Source: Henckelia pumila (lineage: Eukaryota; Streptophyta; Magnoliopsida; Lamiales; Gesneriaceae). From it: 64,000 nt of DNA. Under the pieces are notes generated by a model. The model saw only the letters and a list, made by a program, of their open reading frames with translations, was not told the DNA's origin and ran no database searches. This document shows positions 43,732 to 55,052 of this stretch, piece by piece. Where the stretch lies: assembly GCF_033568475.1 (NCBI RefSeq), contig NW_027331831.1:14818001-14882000 (forward strand). The letters are read 5' to 3'. The stretch's first letter is position 1. The number at the start of each line of letters is the position of its first letter. The translations under genes and the position numbers were made by a program.

Positions 43732-45141
43732 CTACATTTGGTACATCCACATTGCTAAATTGTCTCTCCACGTGTCCCAAGCTTGAGAAGATGTCAAAGT
43801 TTCTATAAAGTCATCATTTTGGCCATGCGTTGGACTAATGTTGTCATCTTCTAGTTCTTCAACAGGATCATCGGGCATTTGATTTCGGATGAAATTATGC
43901 AATAAAATACAAGCCATTATCATTCTATTTTGTATTTTCAAGGGGTAAAATGAAGGTGATCGAAGCACAGCCCATCTCTTTTTAAGCATCCCGAATGCCC
44001 TTTCAATTACATTACGCGCACGACAGTGTTTTGCATTGAAACACTCCTTGTAATTTTCTGGCCCAGTAGATGAATTGGCCCAAGCATCCAAGTGATATCG
44101 CACTCTCCTATATGGTGTCAAGAACCCCTCTACGTTTGCATATCCACTGTCACAGAGATAATAGCATCCTGTGACATAACAATGAATGGATATTAGATTA
44201 CTCAAGGGAACCGTAAAAAGTTCACGAATCTCATTTCTATTAAGACAGTATAACAAACTAAACATATTACCTCTTGGAACTTTGAAACCTTCATTTCTTG
44301 TTACAGCATCACGTAGGACCCTTGCATCAGCTGCTGATCCCTCCCAACCACAAAGCGCATAAATGAAATTCATATTATGATCACATACACCCAAAACATT
44401 TATGGCAATAGTACCCTTTCTTGTTCTGAATTTGGGCTTCTCATTTTTTGGAACATGCACACTAACATATGTACCATCCAATGCTCCGAGACAACCCTGA
44501 AAATTCATTAAAAATTTCAAAAAACAGTAACAAATAGTACGCAAGTGAGTGATGTTTCAAAGTAAACATTATTTAAAAGTTGTACTTTCCCAAAGAAGTG
44601 AAATATTATCTCTTACCTTAAACCATTTCCATGTTTCATTTGATGAGTCTTCTCGGATAGGAACTGACTTCACCAAAAGTATAGGATGTAGTTTCAATAT
44701 TGAGGACAACACTTCGTGGAAATGATTGCTCACTGTATGACCACTACGCATGTAATCATGCCCGGTTACTCGGTTTTTTTTATGATGTGCTAAAATAGAT
44801 AGGAACATAGCAACCTTCTCCTCTACCTTCACATATCTAGATTCGACCAGCCCTCCGACATTACTTAGCAAGTAACACAATCGTGCGAATGCATTCCGAT
44901 TCATTCGCAAATTCAAAACACACTGAGCATCGCCAATTTCAGTGATCCTATGTAAGTGGTTAATTTGTGCATTTAATCTTTGTGTCATATTGTAAGACAC
45001 CTCCCTTCTATGTGTGACACGTCTTCGTTTGGCAATTACATTCTTGTAGTGTCGTGCTAAAACACATACCATCAACAAATTCCCCAACAACATACGGTGC
45101 ACCAGAATGATAAGGATAATGTTTCTACGTCTTGTGTCCAT
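43732..45141 (-). CDS. PIF/Harbinger transposase (DDE nuclease), intact
   Basis: Three exons: 45141-44617, 44496-44271 and 44168-43732, with GT-AG introns of 120 and 102 bp; 1188 nt, 395 residues, no lesion. Catalytic residues fit the DDE superfamily-4 nuclease: Asp182 in GCLGALDGTYV, Asp257 in YYLCDSGYAN and Glu306 in RNVIERAFGMLKKRW. GWEGSAADARVL, NRMIMACILLHNFIRNQMPD and a Trp-rich end (AWDTWRDNLAMWMYQM) are family hallmarks. It cuts and joins transposon DNA and leaves 3 bp TWA duplications. Domesticated relatives (ALP1-like, HARBI1) exist, so intactness alone does not prove mobility, but the neighbouring Myb gene favours a transposon. Confidence 0.93.
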
Positions 45142-45781
45142 TGGTTGAAGTACTTAAGAAAATATAAAAATCATTAGTTGAGCAGCCCAAGTACAAATTA
45201 GGAATACAAAGTTGACTTCATATCAAAACAGCTGCAAAAATAATGCTTCATGTAAGATGCTCATATATCCGAATATGTCTTCTGTAAATCGGTAAACCTT
45301 TTTTGTGATGAAGGATGCAGACAACCATCGATTCATTATGTGAATAGATGCGTAATGTAATATGACAATAAATAATCTGAACAAAGGTGTTAACGTGTTG
45401 GAAAACCGACAACCAAAACATAAAACCTAAAGCCAAATTACTCAAAGTAATGAATCTGTCGACAGACAAATTGAAGTTTTCCCACGTAAACAGTGGGTAG
45501 ATTTCACACGACACCTTTTAGATCGAGCCGGTCAAATATGTACTTTGTGCAGATATATATGTACGTATTTCATACCAAAATTGGAACCCAAATTTGGAAC
45601 CATTACTCTCAAAGGGAATGTTCGTACCTTATGCAGCGACAAACTTTAAATCCTGAGCTGTTGGCTACGATCTTTGTCCACGGATCTCGTTATGAGTATA
45701 CCCCATTATCTTTCGCTTTTTCAGATCTGGATCCGATAAGAATGACGACACAACTGGCTTATAAATTATGTTAAAATATTA
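45142..45781 (-). other. 5' flank of the transposase gene
   Basis: About 640 bp between the transposase ATG and the right sub-terminal region; probably promoter and 5' untranslated region. Frames at 45248-45514 and 45493-45774 look like chance openings. Confidence 0.5.
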
Positions 45782-45918
45782 AGGGGCAATTTGGTAATGT
45801 TGGCCTTCAATCTTGTTCACTGTAGACAAATGGATTCCTAAAACCAGCGTGAGGAATGGATTTGTTTTCCACACGTAACAGTAAAAAATCCCGGGGCTTC
45901 GAGATTGGAGGGAACGCC
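45782..45918. repeat. Candidate right terminal region of the Harbinger element
   Basis: Begins AAGGGGCAATTTGGTAATG (mirror of 39344-39362) and contains TTTGTTTTCCACACGTAAC, matching the reversed left end CTGTTATCCTGTCACACGTA. It ends either near GGGGC (45896) or at GGAACGCC before TAA (45919-45921). Similarity is partial. Confidence 0.4.
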
Positions 45919-45921
45919 TAA

Positions 45922-47806
45922 ATTACGAGAGAAACATAGGTTAAGGGATCAATCACAGCCTTATCATAGACACCGAACACAGCCTAAGTGTTTAGTGGAG
46001 GGGGAATAAATACCTTACAAATTTTCGGCTTGATTAGGTTTGGGTTCACAAATAACAATCTTGTTATATCAACTCCGACGATGACACAAGTCCGCAAAGC
46101 AAACTAACGCGGAATATAGGTTCGTGATCAAAGTGAACTTAATAAATACTAAGGCAATGAATCGGCAGAAACCTACTTGGTAGATAGTAAATTATCAATA
46201 AATTAAACATATTCACAAAAGTGTCCAAATAAATAATAATAAATTCAAATAAAAGTAAATCCTCATCTCAAGATACCGGACATCTAGTAATATTCAATCT
46301 TTGGACAGAATATTACTTGTAAGTTGTAAGTGATATTTTGTTGTAGTAATCAAATACTGATAATAAGAACATATCAAATAATAAATCTCCTTTTTAATAG
46401 ATTTATTATTCACATATAAAACTAAATAGTCATCACATATTTTAGTACCATAAGTGCACATGTGGTTCTGTTAAATAATAATCTTTCTTTGGACCGACTA
46501 ATTATTCGCATAAGTTACATGAACAAAACATTTTATATTCTACAAGAAATTAATTTCCATGAGATATATCACTTTGGCAACGTATTTTCTTCAATCAGTT
46601 TATCCCAAAATATATATATATTATCCATTGATTTATTCAAATTTAATATCAAATAAAACTGACCATTTTCTTTTTTTAAAAAAATAAATTTAAATATTTT
46701 GGTCAAATTCAACTATTTAACGTTGACAGTAGGGAATGCCTATGACCATATCTTCAATGCAGACCGGCGAGCAAGTCAGGCGGTTAACTGTTCACAGTGA
46801 TTTTTTCGGGTTGTATGTTTGTATATTCAAAATTAAATGACTCATATATATGGACTTGATAAACTGAATCCATAGGAAACAATCAATAAATTCAAATAAG
46901 GCAAACCTCGTAAGAGAACATTGAACACTGATAGTAAATAACATGTCAAGTAACAATATTTTTTTTGGCCATTTTATTATTAACTTGAAAATCGAATAAC
47001 TGTCATATGTTTACCCCCACAAATGCATAGGTAAGCTTATTAAATATTAACTTTCCTTCGGCCTAATTAATACTCATAAAAATTAAATATAAAAAACTTT
47101 TTTATATTTCAAAATAAATTGATTTTTGGGCTTTTAACCAAATTAAGAATTATCCAAAAATATATGATGGGTTAGAAATTTTCCAGATCAATCAAACCCT
47201 CTTGCTCAAACGGTCGCCTGTCTAGGAATATCTCTTCCAAGGCTATTCCAATCTCAAGAAAATCATAGGATATTAAGAGCAAAAGATCTTTCCTTCTTCA
47301 AACCAAGCCAGATGATACCCACAAGTATCTATTTCAACAATCCTTGTGAATCTGAATCTATTCTCTAGAACTATCCAAGTCTAATCCAGATAGTCACTCT
47401 ATCTAAGACTTAGTTCTGTACTTTATTCGATATCAAAAAATACCTTCCGCCTATGACAATCCCGTCAAGAGACAATCTTATCCCTCGGTACAAACCCAGT
47501 ACCAAAAACTAAACAACTCGGTCCTTTTAAAAAATTCTACTGGTAATCGTCAGTCCGCCTACTAGATATATCCATCTAGTAATTCTCATGAACTAGAACC
47601 ATCTTGATAGTTATATCCCTGGCTACTACTGCGTAAAATATCAAGACTGAGGTAACCTTTCCATAAGCCTATCTGGAATAAATCCTCCTGAAACACCGGC
47701 ATAGGGTCGCGCTTTCTTACCCATCTTAATCAGCCAACACAATCCACAGCCCCTAGTATAAGCCATCAACATGCCCTCGATGAAATCCATCATCTCTGGC
47801 GACAAT
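45922..47806. repeat. Old unidentified repeat DNA, left part
   Basis: AT-rich, no coding frames. Continuity across the solo LTR at 47812-49889 shows it once joined 49895 onwards. LTR-like features but no boundaries seen. Confidence 0.4.
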
Positions 47807-47811
47807 CTATT

Positions 47812-49889
47812 TGTAAGGCCCGGGATTATTTAATTTAATCCGAGATTATTTAATTTTGATCCGAGTATATTTAATTTGGGAATATCTAGAGTTTCGATTT
47901 AAATTCTAATATTCTTAAATTATTTAGGATTGAAATTAAATTAAAATAAGGCCGAGGACTGAATTGTAATTTTTGAAGACTTGAGGGACTAAAATGTAAT
48001 TTGGCTGAAGTTATCTGATTTTAAATTTAATACTCAGCATGTCAACGTGTATTTCCATTGTGAATTCAGAAATAATAACAGAGGGGCCGAGATCCTTTCT
48101 TTTCTTTTGATTTCTTGATTTTCAAATCCTTGTATCTTTTGATCCGATCGTCTGATTTTGATTCCGTTTAGTGTTCTGGAATCCTTGCAACAAAGGCTTC
48201 AATTTAACGTAAGTCTTTATGTATTGCATCATGTTTTGAGAATCAAGATATGGCAGAGATCAGTACGTTTGCATATAATTATGTTCTTGAGGTGTTGTAT
48301 CATTTATTTTCAAACAGAATCGACAAACGACTATCGATTGTGTTCTTATGATTTCCAGCTTATGATTCGAGTTATATATCTGCTGATATATGGGATTATG
48401 ATGATACTTTTCTGGTTTTTATAAGTTATATGCTGATATGAGTTGGGAAATGGTTTCGATATTTTGTCGGTTACCGATTTTCAATCGCTACGCCACCGAT
48501 TTAGGTTTTGAGACTGTTTTGATAGCCGATGATTGAGCTGAGATGTTAAGTGATATGTTATTGATGTTGTAGCAATGTTATTTTCAGTTTCAGAGTTTAT
48601 TCGGAGACTATTGACTCAAAAACCTCAACTTTAAACTGAAGGAAGAAGTGACGAAGGTTTGAAGTGGTTTTGATTGACGATTCTTGATGATTTTGGATTG
48701 ATTCTGAAATGGTAGACTTGAACGAAGTTTGATATGTGTCTTTTGATATTGTGTTTCAGATTTGAAGCATTCCGAACTGAGAAATACGAAGGTATAATGA
48801 CGACATCGCGAGTCAGGGATTTGAAACTCGGGAATGACGTTTCTTGAGTTGTCCCGCAAAAATCACATACTTGATTATCTTTTGATTTGTTTTTGATGTT
48901 GTCGATCCATCTCAGGTAGTGGATCTTTGAGTTTGAGTCGATATGATATGCTATTGAATTGATTCTATGTCAAGGTCTGAGGCGGCCTTATTTTCGAGTC
49001 AAGAATGACTACGATAGATGGATATCCATGTCAAGATCGTTTACGAATCTTGATGGCAAACGACGTTATATGAATCAATTCATAATTGATATATGCGTTA
49101 TTTACTCTATTATTGAGTCGTTTATAAATAGAGTTGATATGATTTCTTTAACGCTTTATATATGTCGATTATACTGGGAATTATTTCTCACCAGAGTTTA
49201 TCCGGCTGTTGCTTTGTTTTGTATGTGTGCATTGCAACAGAGGGGACAAGAGCTAGTCAAAGATGTCATTGATAGCTCGAGAGAGAGATTGAGCAAGTGA
49301 GGACTCGGGTTGTAGCTGAAGGACTAGGCCTTTGAATGTATCAAACTTAGTAGACAATTAGAAACTTGAAGCACACTTTTGAGACTTTGTGTAGTCTATG
49401 GTTTATTGCCTTTGATATTATTATTTTGATGTAATAAAGGCATGGATTTATGCTTCATGTTTAGTACTATCATTATATGCATATTCCTTAATATATTCAA
49501 CCATGTACTGTATTGCTTTGAGGTGATTCAGATTGAATGTTCAAGTTTTGACAACACAATACTTTTCTGCAGATTTTCTGGGCAGAGTGGCCACTCGATC
49601 GATAGGATTTCACCGATCGAGCGAGGCCTATTTTTCTTAAACAAAAACTTCCATTTTCTTGCTCGCTCGATCTGTAAGATTTGACCGATCGAGCGAGGCC
49701 ATGATTTGCCCAGACCCGAGGGATGAGATTCCTTGCCCGCTCGATCGGTAGGATTTTACCGATCGAGCGAGGTGCAATATTTTTTTTAAAAAAATTTTAT
49801 TTGGCTTGAGTATTATTTTAAATACATGATTAATTGTTTATTAATCGATAACTGTCCTAAGACAAGATTAGCAACCCGAGGTCCCCACA
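47812..49889 (+). mobile_element. Solo Ty3/gypsy (chromovirus-like) LTR
   Basis: 2078 bp, starts TGTAAGGCCCGGGATTATTT and ends AGCAACCCGAGGTCCCCACA, terminal sequences familiar from plant chromovirus LTRs. CTATT occurs immediately on both sides (47807-47811, 49890-49894), a perfect 5 bp target duplication. No internal region or second LTR adjoins, so it results from LTR-LTR recombination. Frames inside (48158-49300) are not genes. Confidence 0.9.
49591..49773. repeat. Three spaced palindromes in the solo LTR
   Basis: 49591-49626, 49661-49700 and 49737-49773 each read approximately GCTCGATCGGTAGGAT - TTTACCGATCGAGCGAGG, a hairpin with ~14 bp arms. Spacing is 70-76 bp. Differences between copies are partly compensated between the arms. 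Confidence 0.85.
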
Positions 49890-49894
49890 CTATT

Positions 49895-50893
49895 CTAGGT
49901 CTAAATCAATCCGTAACTTAGTATAGCCTATGCCCTTGATGAGACAGATCATCATTTGGCATTAATCACATACTCACCAATCCTTTCTAGGAGAACACTT
50001 AGAACTAGCCATGTGGAAAGTACTAAAAGTATGGTTACTCAAAAGCCTATGAGTCACAATAGTCGAATACTGACCATCTAACCACTGGAATTATAAAATC
50101 CCAAACATCCAATCATTTGAACTTACTATTCCAAGTTTTGAACAATCCCTATTACAATCCCATGTAATAGAATAATCCACTAAACCCATATCAATACAAG
50201 GAAAAGATAGGTAATGAAACGACTTCTTAATGCATCAAAATCACCGCAATCATTAAACCACTGAAATAGGTTTAATAAAAAATTTATTACAACCTCTTAG
50301 TTACAACTACTAAGAAACTCCAACATCCTGAAGTAAAATTACAACGATACAATCGTCACAGCTAAAATATTGTTTACAGTAAATCTTAATACAGTATTTA
50401 AAACCCAAGTATCCGCGAAAGTCTTTCATCCCGTCTACTGATCTTGAACGTGAAGTTTCCTGTCTATCCCATCCAAGCATCAATACAAACATGCTGGCAA
50501 AATCTCTTCCGCACTATCTCCTGCAAAGGCCTCCGGCAAGATCTTCCCGTGGAATGATTTGTGCTCACTTACTAGCCTTCTAGCTATGCTCGACATCAAT
50601 GCATGTCAGCAGACTTCCTCCGCACAAGATCAAAAAGAGTTTACCATCTTACCATACCTTCATGCATCACATGAGGCATTCTCTAGTAAGAACCATGACA
50701 ATCTCTCCAACTACTAGTGGCCGGATGATTTTCAGAGGAGCGTCTTTTTAGCCTGACGAAAAGGATGCAAGCATCAAGTGTGTTCCAGCCAATCATTTAC
50801 CACTGCCTCTAACCTCTGGTACTTGATCCAAAGCTAGGATCTATATGAGTCAAAATCTTTATGTCTCATACACGATCCTTCTTTCATGCCCAA
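49895..50893. repeat. Old unidentified repeat DNA, right part
   Basis: Continues the sequence left of the solo LTR; no coding. Ends where a duplicated scrap of KTN80 sequence starts. Confidence 0.4.
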
Positions 50894-50968
50894 TATTCTG
50901 GGACCTGAGGTTAGCTCTTCGTTTCGTCTAATCTCTATATGAGTCAAAATCTTGATCTTTTTGAAATG

Positions 50969-53900
50969 CTATGACAGGTTCAGCTGATAGAACCGTTAAA
51001 TTCTGGGACCTTGAAACTTTTGAGCTAATGGGTTCAGCTGGACCTGAGGTTAGCTCTTCATTTCGTCTAATCTCATGCCATGTATTGTACTGTTGACATG
51101 TTTTTCTTCAGGTTTTGTGAGTGTTGTATTCAATGATATTCTATGAGCATCAACTATTGTTCATGTGTTTGAATTTAGTCCACTGGAATGCGTTCTATGA
51201 CCTTCAATACTGATGGCAAGACCCTGCTATGTGGATTGCATGAGAATCTAAAAGTAGGCTTATTTATTTGTATTTTGAGATAATGCACCAAAGTTTTACC
51301 CGGTGCTTCTCATTTTGACTTGATTTTAATGGCGTAGGTTTTTTCATGGGAACCCATAAAAAATTATGATACTGTAGATGTGGAGTGGTCAAAATTATCA
51401 GACATGAACGTTCATGAAGGGAAGCTTCTTGGATGTTCATTCAATCAAAGTTGTGTTGGAGTATGGGTTGTTGATATTTCGGTAACAATCAAATTTGTTT
51501 CTATTTCTGATATGGATATTTAACTTTTTATATTTGAACTTCTACTGATGATGTGCTGCAACTTTGTGATGCTTCTAGCATATTGAACCATATGCAAAGG
51601 GCAGTACTGTTGGATTAAATATTCACCTTGAGCCAAAACCTCATTCTGGTGGTTCAACAATATTGAAGGATGATCATGTAAAGGATGGCTTGGGAAGGCT
51701 TTCAATTTCACACAATGCCAATTCTGTGAAAGAGACTAGTTTTCTGTCCAGCAAAATTCGGAAGTTAGCAAGGATTCCAAATCACTTTCCTGTATGTAAA
51801 TCTTTGACATGTTTCCTTTTTCAATATTTGGGAATATTTACATTTTCTCTTATCTCTCGCAATTCTTTTATACTATCATCTATCCGTAAACATTTCTGTG
51901 GTCTAAATATTATTTTTGTATATGCTTATTGAAGCTACTGTCAGTGCTTCTTGCACCCCTCAAAGGACAAGTTTAAATGTTGTTTCCAGACCTACTCAAA
52001 TCGATTCATCAAAGGTGGTCAATGCACCAGCTACAAAACGGCAAACTACAAAGGTCCAGTCCATATGGTTAGATCTGAATGCTTCACCTTATCTCCACGT
52101 ACTCTGGAAATACTGGCATGCTTTTTTTTTTATTCCCACCCACAAAAACAGAGAGGCTATCCTTTACCTGGTGGAGATGAGTGAGTTTTTGCTAGTGAGG
52201 AGGATACTATTGCTGACTTGATCGAACCCCACAATCAATTTGTTGGTTCCATGCAATTTTGTCTAGCCAAACTACAGGTATATCTTGTGTGGTGACTATT
52301 TTGTGGAGTTTTTTTGTTCTGGAAGTTCATCCCACCTTATGCGCCTGTGTATTTGCGTGCTCTTTTCAGTGGATTATCAACTTGATTCCATCATATCTGA
52401 AGCCACATAACTATAGATGTAGATAGACACTAAATATGTTTTCATAACATACATACATACATACCAGAGAAGAGAGAGAGAAAGGAGAAAAAAAGAACTT
52501 GGAGGTTGAAATGCGAAAAATCTTGTTCAACCTTTTCTCGTATGTACATGGGAAAACAAGAAGGGTTTTTCTTTCTGGTTGACTTAAGGTAGTGTTTGAA
52601 ATTGCTTATAGGAAGTACTTTTGACACACTTTTGATCTTTTCCTTTGCAAATTTAAAGGTATTGCTTCTAGGAAGCATTTTTGAGCTTTTACTTCACAAA
52701 ATTTAAAAAGACTATCTAAGTATAACTTCAATCTGCTTCAAAAAATTTGTTTAAATTTTTTCAAGGAAAAACTCAAGAGTGCGTCCCAGAAGCAATCTCA
52801 AACACTACCTATGTATAATTTCAATGTGCTTCAAAAAAAGTTGTTAGATGGAGCAGTATACTTTGTTGTCCCATGGAAATAAAAAATCATTCCTTGGGAA
52901 TGTCTTGGGTCCGGAATCTTGTACTGACCAAAGTACAGAGACCGGCCCTTGAAATTTCTGGAGCTCCTTTCTTTAGAAAATTTGAATTATGTGATCGGAA
53001 ACTCTAATTCATGGGCCACATAACAAGTAGCTTATGCTACATTGTAACATAGTTATCTGCTTGCTTTTCTTTGCCAATGGGAGTCTCTTTTCTTTATGTG
53101 TTGGTGATGATAAATCTTTGTAGAGAAGGTTTGTTGAAGCCTCTTTTTGAAACGTTTATCATGTTGTGTTGAACTCACAATATGCATTTTGACTAATTTG
53201 ATGCTTTTGTAGTTTTGTTACACTACAACAAGACGAATAATCAAATATTCAAATGTGATACTCTTTTCGTCTCACTATTTAGGCTTGTGTGTGTTTTCAC
53301 GCAGATTTAAAAAGTGTTTGGAAAGGTGAATTTTTAAGGCAACTTCTAATTTTGCCTTTGTTTAAAGAAGATTTTAATAGGCAAAAAGTGTACATGTAGT
53401 TAATGATTAATTTAACATGGGTAACTGCTAAAAGAGTTGGAAAGAAAACATTAAATATAGAAATTGGACTATATAATTGAGACAGTATGAAAAAAGAAAT
53501 GCAACCTAAATAAGTGGGACGGAGGGAGGATATATTTTCTGGAATAATTATGGCATGCTTTGGGAGTGTTTGATTCTAGAAAGTGAAATAACTCTTATTT
53601 TGCATGGCACTAATCTGCAGGTAGTCCACAGCTACTGGAAAAGGCATATATCAAAGGTGTTCTCAGTGCTATCAGTAGAATGAGTGATGATAGTGTAAGT
53701 GTTATTCTTCCAATATTGTAGATAGAAACATCACTTGTTTATTGCTTTACCAGAAGCAGAACAATGTCCGATGCCATCTTCATATTGCCAGTGCAAGCAG
53801 TGGAGTATTTATATTTCCTCATATTGCAGGTGCTTGCTGATTTAATGAGCCTTTTGGCAGAAAAGATCGATATGGTTACAATAGACATTTGTGCTTGTGT

Positions 53901-55052
53901 TCCGCCACTTCTCACCTGACTTCTTGGAAGTAATATGGATAGAAAAATATAACTCTTATAAAAATCTATAAGAATGTTTCCATTTCTGAGTGTATATTAT
54001 TTTTAGCAAAGCAGGGCCTTTGTTTGTTGGAAATATAAATATGAGGTTTTATATAACATCATCGAACCTTTTGTAGATTTTGTATTCTGCATGTTTCTGA
54101 GTTTGGATTTGATTAGCAGAAGGGAAATAATTTTGAGAATTTACTATTGACGACTTTAACTGACTTTTAGAATCAAATTAAGCCATTTGAATGCCCGAAA
54201 ATGCTTTAGTCATCTTTCTTTGTGCTGCAGAACAAGTGGGACCTGAAAGACGAAAGATGATTTTAGGGACCTTTTGCTGGATGTTATTCATACTTAATGC
54301 TAGATGCTGCGTCTTATGTTTGCTTAGGGTTATTCTCTTTGGTATTCATAAACTCGTTAGCGTGATGATTCTTATCAGGGACACTACGTTTAATGAATGA
54401 AAAAGTACCACTTTGGACTTTACCTTTTGGGTAACATTGTTTGGCTCTGATCGGTCTCTTATTGATAAGATGCACTCGTGCACATATCATTTTATTCACG
54501 CAGTTGGCTGTTGTTTGTGATGACCCAAAAACATTAGATCTGTTGTGAACTCGTGATTGTTATATAGAACTAAAAAAAAACTGTTTTTCTTTAGGCATCA
54601 AGAAATTTCATTAGACATGATTCTAAAGCTGGTCAGAGTATTTGGATCGGTGATCTACTCTTCATTATCAGCACAATCACCTATCGGTGTAGATATTGAG
54701 GCAGAGCAAAGGTTCGGTTGGTTCATTCCTTGATTACATGCTTGTTTCATTCACTAATATTATTTGAAGCATTGATAATTATTTAATGTATCTGATCGGA
54801 AGATATGTCCCTTGCTTTATATTGTGGTAAGGCTGGAGCGTTGCAATCTCTGCTGTGTTGAACTTGAGAAAGTAAAGCTCTGCCTGCTCGCCTGCCCTTA
54901 TGAGGTATGGATTTCATGTTTCACATGAAGGTTATGCAAATACCTTGGTCATTCTATCTGGTTTCAATTCTATTTACCAATTTTGCAGGAGAGGGGGTTC
55001 TATGGCCAAGTCTTCCCAAGAGCCGAATCTGGCTCTTCAGGAAGTTTCATGA
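50969..55052 (+). pseudogene. Katanin p80 (KTN80) 3' half, pseudogene
   Basis: Ten exon-like blocks in order: 50969-51048 ([18 protein letters not shown], last WD40 blade), 51179-51253, 51338-51481 (VFSWEPIKNYDTVDVEWSKL), 51579-51791 (GRLSISHNANSVKETSF), about 51932-52277 (ATVSASCTPQRTSLNVVSRP to EDTIADLIEPHNQFVGSMQ), 53621-53694, 53830-53929 (VTIDICACVPPLL), 54595-54711 (MILKLVRVFGSVIYSSLSAQ), 54832-54904 and 54989-55052 (RGGSMAKSSQEPNLALQEVS, stop). Katanin p80 targets the microtubule-severing p60 ATPase. Lesions: N-terminal blades missing, acceptor of block 5 lost, frameshift near 52060-52085, TGA after GGDE, one-base loss near 53660, TGA for Gly near 53916. The con80 domain is thus broken. 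Confidence 0.88.
52588..52809. mobile_element. MITE in the KTN80 intron
   Basis: 222 bp, ends GGTAGTGTTTGAAATTGCTT and, reversed, GGTAGTGTTTGAGATTGCTT. Same tip family as the MITE at 35045. Flanks are TAA on the left and TAT on the right, so the target duplication is not perfect. A ~40 bp direct repeat (52711 and 52806) straddles its right end. Confidence 0.75.

Larger units (their letters stand above)
39160..45918. mobile_element. Candidate four-gene PIF/Harbinger DNA transposon
   Basis: Encloses, in convergent order, plus-strand genes at 40049-40545 and 41214-41609 and minus-strand genes at 42416-43433 (Myb/SANT-like) and 43732-45141 (DDE transposase). The left end is TAA/GGCTCCGTTTAGTACGTGTG; the right end carries CACACGTAAC inverted relative to it and GGAACGCC/TAA at 45911-45921. 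Sub-terminal GAAAATACCCTTT (39350-39362) is mirrored by AAGGGGCAATTTGGTA (45782-45797). Myb plus DDE is the established plant Harbinger gene pair. Inclusion of the two plus-strand genes and the exact right end are inferences. Confidence 0.5.

Noticed and set aside
48158..49684. Plus-strand frames in the solo LTR
   Set aside because: No gag or pol motif; they lie inside an LTR defined by its target duplications.
49591..49773. CRISPR-like array of spaced palindromic repeats
   Set aside because: Only three degenerate units with similar spacers, inside a plant LTR.
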